From contig NZ_JALKBA010000005.1 of NCBI RefSeq assembly GCF_023015805.1, positions 178,716 through 242,715 on the forward strand: a stretch of DNA of 64,000 bases, in the 5' to 3' direction. Position numbers and translations under genes: made by a program. This stretch comes from Cellulophaga sp. F20128. GTDB taxonomy: Bacteria > Bacteroidota > Bacteroidia > Flavobacteriales > Flavobacteriaceae. The notes beneath the pieces were generated by a model, which was given only the letters and a program-made list of their open reading frames with translations, did no database searches and was not told the origin of the DNA. Positions 61,073-64,000 of the stretch are shown one piece after another; the stretch's first letter is position 1, and every line of letters starts with the position of its first letter.

Positions 61073-61708
61073 TTACAAACGTACTATTGGGGTGGGTATC
61101 GTAATTTCACCAACAGCTTCTATTTTAAGTGTGGTGTACATAATTCCTTCTCCTTTAAAGTTAGATTGTAATTGTAAAGCACTTTGGTTAAATTGATCTT
61201 TTGTAGGCTCAAATCTTGTGTCGACCAATTGATTTTTTACATTTTTAACGATAATATCTGTAACAATTAATTGCTTACCTAAAACTATTAAAGTTTTTGA
61301 AGTAAATTTTTGTTTTGGATCGCAATTACTTTCTTTATCCATAAGGCATGGTTTTGGAGGTGGAATTGGGCCATTAGGTCCTACAGGAGGTTTTATTGAA
61401 ATTAAATAAGCATTTAAGCGTGTTAGCTTTTCAATTTGAACCTGTATACCTTCTAGTTCCTTCATTACTTCCTTGTTGCCTTTTTCTAATTCTGCAACTA
61501 GCTTAATTTTTAGTAATTCCAATCTTTTAATCTCACTCTCCGCACTTAAATAATACATTTGAATGCCATAGAGATAGTCATACTTTTGCTCGGTAGACGT
61601 CGTGAAGTTTGTGGCTATAAGCTCCTCTTGCAATGATTGTTCCTCGATACTGCATGAGTGCATTGTAATGCAACTCAGAATTAAAGTGAATAGTGTCATT
61701 TTTTTCAT
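61073..61708 (-). CDS. Lipoprotein of unknown function upstream of CHAT gene
   Basis: 211 residues with lipobox MHSC (Cys19). The mature part has a coiled-coil-like helix (KRLELLKIKLVAELEKGNKE, VMKELEGIQVQIEKLTRLNA), then a Pro-rich segment with Cys pair (PPKPCLMDKESNCDPKQKFT) and a C-terminal beta domain (TSKTLIVLGKQLIVTDIIVK, GEGIMYTTLKIEAVGEITIP). No family recognised. It is read in the same direction as the CHAT gene 52 bases downstream and is preceded by the ATGTTAACA-N16-GACTAA element, tying it to the sigma locus. Confidence 0.65.
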   Translation of the reverse strand: MKKMTLFTLILSCITMHSCSIEEQSLQEELIATNFTTSTEQKYDYLYGIQMYYLSAESEIKRLELLKIKLVAELEKGNKEVMKELEGIQVQIEKLTRLNAYLISIKPPVGPNGPIPPPKPCLMDKESNCDPKQKFTSKTLIVLGKQLIVTDIIVKNVKNQLVDTRFEPTKDQFNQSALQLQSNFKGEGIMYTTLKIEAVGEITIPTPIVRL

Positions 61709-61730
61709 ATTATGTTGGATTAATTTATAC

Positions 61731-61761
61731 TTAGTCTTTTCCTTTTTTAAAATGTTAACAT
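61731..61761 (-). promoter_or_regulatory. Candidate ECF-sigma promoter, copy 2
   Basis: On the - strand: ATGTTAACA (61753-61761 on +), 16 bases, GACTAA (61731-61736), then TAAATTAA (61720-61727). All three blocks and spacings equal those in copy 1 (56825-56855), and the distance to the ATG (22 bases) is nearly the same. AATGTTAACATT here is a perfect 12-base palindrome. Confidence 0.55.
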
Positions 61762-62199
61762 TATTATATATGTTACCATTAATAAATAGTAATAAGCATT
61801 TGTGAACTTAAAATATATGGGGGGAAATTGATTAAAATAGAAACCTAACCTATTCAAACATAAAAGAATAATTGGATCCTTTTTTTAAGAGATTCTTTAC
61901 TTAATTAAAAATACAATTATTTATTCAATTATTATAAAATTTTCAACTATTCTCAATTGCTAATTTATTGACTAGAAATCATTTAAAACTATATCATAAA
62001 ACAGTAGAACTTTGGGTCGTACTATCTGAATTTTCCAAAATCACACTACAAACCCCATCTTTGGAATGTACAACTATGACTTGATAGGATATTTTTCTAC
62101 TCTTGGGTTTTGGCATGAGTTAAGCCAAGGGTAAGTTATGGCAAACTAGGGAAGAAGATAAGATTAGCCTAAAGTTTATTCTATGAGGTATATAAAACA
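61762..62199. other. Gene-free AT-rich interval
   Basis: About 440 bases between the lipoprotein promoter and the tRNA-Arg terminator. No supported open frame, RNA fold or repeat. Confidence 0.4.
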
Positions 62200-62229
62200 A
62201 AAAAACCTCAGTTTTCACTGAGGTTTTTT
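62200..62229 (-). terminator. Terminator of tRNA-Arg
   Basis: AAAAAACCTCAG (62200-62211) pairs with CTGAGGTTTTTT (62218-62229), six-base loop; it begins just after the 3' end of the leftward tRNA. Confidence 0.9.
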
Positions 62230-62230
62230 G

Positions 62231-62304
<74 letters not shown>

Positions 62305-62335
62305 AGAAAGACAAAGTATTTTGCCATTCGGGCTG

Positions 62336-62367
62336 CAAATATACAATAACCATTATTTAATTTGCAA
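62336..62367 (-). promoter_or_regulatory. Promoter of tRNA-Arg
   Basis: On the - strand: TTG (62365-62367), 21 bases, TATATTTG (62336-62343); ends about 31 bases before the tRNA 5' end. Exact match to the Bacteroidetes consensus. Confidence 0.75.
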
Positions 62368-62578
62368 CTTAATTTTACATTTTATTTTGAAAAATTTTTC
62401 ATTCAGTTTTAACACTTAAAACCGCACTTCTATTCCTTTTAAATCTTCCCTTTTATTAAAAAAGAATTTTGAAAATAAAAAATAAATTATAAAAACTGGT
62501 AAAAACACTTAAAATGAGATGCTTACCTCACCCAACACAAGGCTGTAAAAAAAAATGTAAAAAAAAGAATAAAAATAG
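62368..62578. other. Gene-free interval between divergent tRNA promoters
   Basis: About 210 very AT-rich bases lie between the promoters of tRNA-Arg and tRNA-Ser (the full gap between the two tRNAs is 345 bases). No open frame or stable fold is evident. Confidence 0.4.
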
Positions 62579-62609
62579 TTGCTTAATACCCTTTATAAAC
62601 ATACATTTG
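62579..62609 (+). promoter_or_regulatory. Promoter of tRNA-Ser/tRNA-Pro
   Basis: TTG (62579-62581), 20 bases, TACATTTG (62602-62609), an exact Bacteroidetes -33/-7 match, about 40 bases before tRNA-Ser. Confidence 0.8.
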
Positions 62610-62649
62610 CAACCGCATTTCAGGATGCTAAAGTTCATTAAATGTTTTG

Positions 62650-62737
62650 GGAGAGGTGCCTGAGTGGCCGAAAGGAACGGTTTGCTAAATCGTCGTACCC
62701 CAAAAGGGTACCCAGGGTTCGAATCCCTGTCTCTCCG
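62650..62737 (+). tRNA. tRNA-Ser (anticodon GCT)
   Basis: 88 bases with the long variable arm of class II tRNAs (GTACCCCAAAAGGGTAC). Acceptor GGAGAGG/TCTCTCC (one G-T), anticodon loop TTGCTAA (GCT, reading AGC/AGU), T-arm GGGTTCGAATCCC, discriminator G. CCA not encoded. Transcribed with tRNA-Pro 70 bases downstream. Confidence 0.95.
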
Positions 62738-62807
62738 CAATAGCTGCCAAGGCAAATTGCGTAGGCAGGTTTAAAAGCTCTCAATTATTGAAAATAAGAT
62801 AACCACT

Positions 62808-62882
62808 CGGGGTGTAGCGTAGCCCGGTTATCGCGCCGCGTTTGGGACGCGGAGGTCGCAGGTTCGAATCCTGCCACCCCGA
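62808..62882 (+). tRNA. tRNA-Pro (anticodon TGG)
   Basis: 75 bases. Acceptor CGGGGTG/CACCCCG, anticodon stem CCGCG/CGCGG with loop TTTGGGA (TGG), T-arm GCAGGTTCGAATCCTGC, discriminator A. CCA not encoded. Followed at once by a terminator, then by an integrase remnant on the same strand. Confidence 0.95.
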
Positions 62883-62888
62883 CAAAGA

Positions 62889-62922
62889 AAAAGCCTAAAA
62901 TCATTTGATTTTAGGCTTTTCT
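62889..62922 (+). terminator. Terminator of the tRNA-Ser/Pro unit
   Basis: AAAAGCCTAAAATCA (62889-62903) pairs perfectly with TGATTTTAGGCTTTT (62906-62920) around a two-base gap; T-run follows. Confidence 0.9.
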
Positions 62923-62979
62923 TGTTTTTAGGCATATCAAAAGAATTCATCTAATATGCTTAAAAAGGTCAACAATTTG

Positions 62980-63101
62980 GTTAACAAAATTGAATTGAAA
63001 AAGTGTTAACCGAATTGATGGTTAACTAGCTGATTATCAACAAATAAATATATCTTTATAAGTGATTTGACTTTCGTCTGAAAACAACAATTATTGTTAA
63101 C
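62980..63101. repeat. Four GTTAAC motifs upstream of integrase stub
   Basis: GTTAAC occurs at 62980, 63005, 63021 and 63096 within 122 bases. The second and third flank CGAATTGATG and the first is followed by AAAATTGAATTG, giving imperfect repeats. Could be integrase arm sites or operator copies; only the repetition is certain. Confidence 0.45.
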
Positions 63102-63115
63102 AAAAAGACGAAATA

Positions 63116-63223
63116 ATGAAAATATCTTCCACCTTCAGCATTTTGTTCTGGGTAGGTACCTACAGAGCAAAAAATGGACAAGCATCAATTTACGCAAGAA
63201 TTGCTGTAAATGGTAAGCGTGCT
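63116..63223 (+). pseudogene. N-terminal stub of a tyrosine integrase
   Basis: Starting at ATG 63116, the first 36 codons (MKISSTFSILFWVGTYRAKN and GQASIYARIAVNGKRA) match the arm-DNA-binding N-terminus typical of Bacteroidota phage/ICE tyrosine recombinases. The frame then runs into a 19-base-pair hairpin and unrelated sequence (open to 63379), so the SAM-like core and the catalytic domain with its R-H-R-Y residues are gone. It begins 233 bases after tRNA-Pro, the classic target site class for such enzymes. A relic of an excised or decayed element. Confidence 0.7.
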
Positions 63224-63230
63224 AAAGACT

Positions 63231-63274
63231 TAAACAAGAAACTCCTTCTCGAAAAAGAAGGAGTTTCTTGTTTA
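63231..63274 (-). terminator. Long perfect hairpin, terminator of the right-edge gene
   Basis: A 19-base perfect stem (63231-63249 with 63256-63274, loop CGAAAA) containing AAGAAACTCCTTCT. It lies 30 bases past the stop of the leftward gene at 63305, whose transcript it probably ends, and it truncates the integrase stub on the other strand. Confidence 0.75.
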
Positions 63275-63304
63275 ATGGTTCATTTATTTTTTAGTACTAT
63301 AACT

Positions 63305-64000
63305 TTATTCTCTTGTCAAAGTAATAACATCACCATCTTCTGTGGTAATCTGAATATTATTGTTATCAATAATATTTAAAACATTGTTGTAAGAGTCTGT
63401 ACCATTATCATACACAGTAATAAGTGTATTACCAGTAATTGACCAGTCAAAATAACCTTTTACGGTATCGGTATATACCTCGTAATTACCTTGCCAACCG
63501 TTTGCAGTACACATTTCATTTTGATATTCTTCTACGGTTTTTAATGTAGTATCTACACCCGTTTCCTCAGAAAAATTAAATTTTATGGATATATCAGTTG
63601 AATATTGATTGGATATACCATTACAAGACGCTGTTCCTGTATCATATCTGGTAGTGTCTACATTTTCAACATTCCAACTGCCAATTAAATTAAATTCGTC
63701 GGCTAATTCAATATCATACGTATTGGTTAGGTTATTAAATTCATCTTTATAGTCAACCGTCATTTGAAATTCAATAGGTTCAGATAAATCTAATGACTCA
63801 TCAGCAGTTAATATTATTTCAATTTGTCCGTCTTCTTTAAATTTAGGGTTTATGGTAACTTTTCCGTTTGAAACAGAAAAGGAATAGTTCGGAAATTCTT
63901 CAACCCTTAAAATTTCATTTTTAACAGTACCTTTTTCTGGAATAGTAATTGAATTGAATAATGGAATATTTACAAAAGGAATTTCGTTTACTAAATTAAT
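63305..64000 (-). CDS. Secreted-type protein with lipocalin-like C-terminus (partial, N-terminus off window)
   Basis: The frame is open from its TAA at 63305 to the right edge, so at least 231 residues are coded and the start lies outside; an internal ATG at 63763 is not the start. The visible N-terminal part (GTVKNEILRVEEFPNYSFSV, NGKVTINPKFKEDGQIEIIL) looks like a beta-sandwich, the C-terminal part (FNLIGSWNVENVDTTRYDTG; GYFDWSITGNTLITVYDNGT) like the GSW-type lipocalin domain of Bacteroidota. Two cysteines (TASCNGIS, NEMCTANG) may pair. Function unknown. Confidence 0.7.
   Translation of the reverse strand: MNLVNEIPFVNIPLFNSITIPEKGTVKNEILRVEEFPNYSFSVSNGKVTINPKFKEDGQIEIILTADESLDLSEPIEFQMTVDYKDEFNNLTNTYDIELADEFNLIGSWNVENVDTTRYDTGTASCNGISNQYSTDISIKFNFSEETGVDTTLKTVEEYQNEMCTANGWQGNYEVYTDTVKGYFDWSITGNTLITVYDNGTDSYNNVLNIIDNNNIQITTEDGDVITLTRE

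Noticed and set aside
62528..62755. Leftward 75-codon open frame over tRNA-Ser
   Set aside because: Its peptide (DRDSNPGYPFG) is the well-known mistranslation of a tRNA T-arm; the tRNA explains the sequence.
63116..63379. Intact 87-residue integrase-like gene
   Set aside because: Only the first 36 residues match an integrase N-terminus; the rest runs through a hairpin and antisense to the right-edge gene.

Overview
The window comes from a low-GC member of the Bacteroidota, most likely a marine Flavobacteriaceae (Maribacter/Zobellia/Arenibacter-like). This is inferred from the gene families (LytS kinase fused to a 2TM domain, DUF4870, DUF4412, head-GIN DUF2807, a sulfatase, a TonB receptor with a carboxypeptidase-like N-domain, a PVC-type cytochrome), from the many N-terminal Cys lipoproteins, and from several matches to the Bacteroidetes housekeeping promoter (TTG, 19-21 nt, TAnnTTTG). 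No ribosomal RNA, CRISPR array or intact mobile element is visible.

Layout. 0-8 kb: a LytS-type kinase and a partial 2TM protein, then rluF, a secreted phosphodiesterase, a PaiB-like flavoprotein, an APC permease, a metallophosphoesterase lipoprotein, a DUF2141 protein and Dps. 8.4-13.6 kb: a MacB-like efflux set (adaptor, permease, TolC) with no ATPase beside it, followed by oxyR. 14-28.8 kb: mostly housekeeping and accessory genes (DacB-type carboxypeptidase, sulfatase, remnant of a secreted enzyme, HxlR/VOC divergent pair, PadR-PspC-GIN operon, dipeptide epimerase with a PLP enzyme, trxB, an FGE-type lipoprotein).

28.9-43.5 kb is a two-armed sugar or cyclitol catabolic locus around an AraC regulator. 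The leftward operon carries a ThuA protein, a TIM-barrel isomerase, two Gfo/Idh/MocA oxidoreductases, a zinc alcohol dehydrogenase, an NAD epimerase and a very large SGNH/propeller/HEAT/cytochrome c lipoprotein. The rightward arm carries AraC, an MFS transporter, a second TIM-barrel isomerase and a second ThuA lipoprotein. Three copies of TGACACTTT lie in the two regulatory gaps and are good candidates for AraC operators. The likely chemistry, oxidation to keto-sugars and their isomerisation, is inferred.

46-61.7 kb is the most unusual region. It holds an ECF sigma factor, a single-span TPR protein built like an anti-sigma factor, and a membrane-anchored TPR-CHAT protein with an intact His/Cys dyad. 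Around them are about a dozen secreted proteins and lipoproteins: two paralogues each made of seven WKNG-type repeats, a vWA protein with a degenerate transglutaminase-like region, and two related small lipoproteins. Two distant genes of this region (starts at 56800 and 61708) share a bipartite promoter-like element, ATGTTAACA-16 nt-GACTAA, with identical spacing. I propose an envelope-sensing circuit in which the CHAT protease may release the sigma factor to drive the secreted-protein operons.

62.2-64 kb: tRNA-Arg(TCT), tRNA-Ser(GCT) and tRNA-Pro(TGG), then the N-terminal stub of a tyrosine integrase, suggesting an old integration event, and a secreted protein that runs off the right edge.
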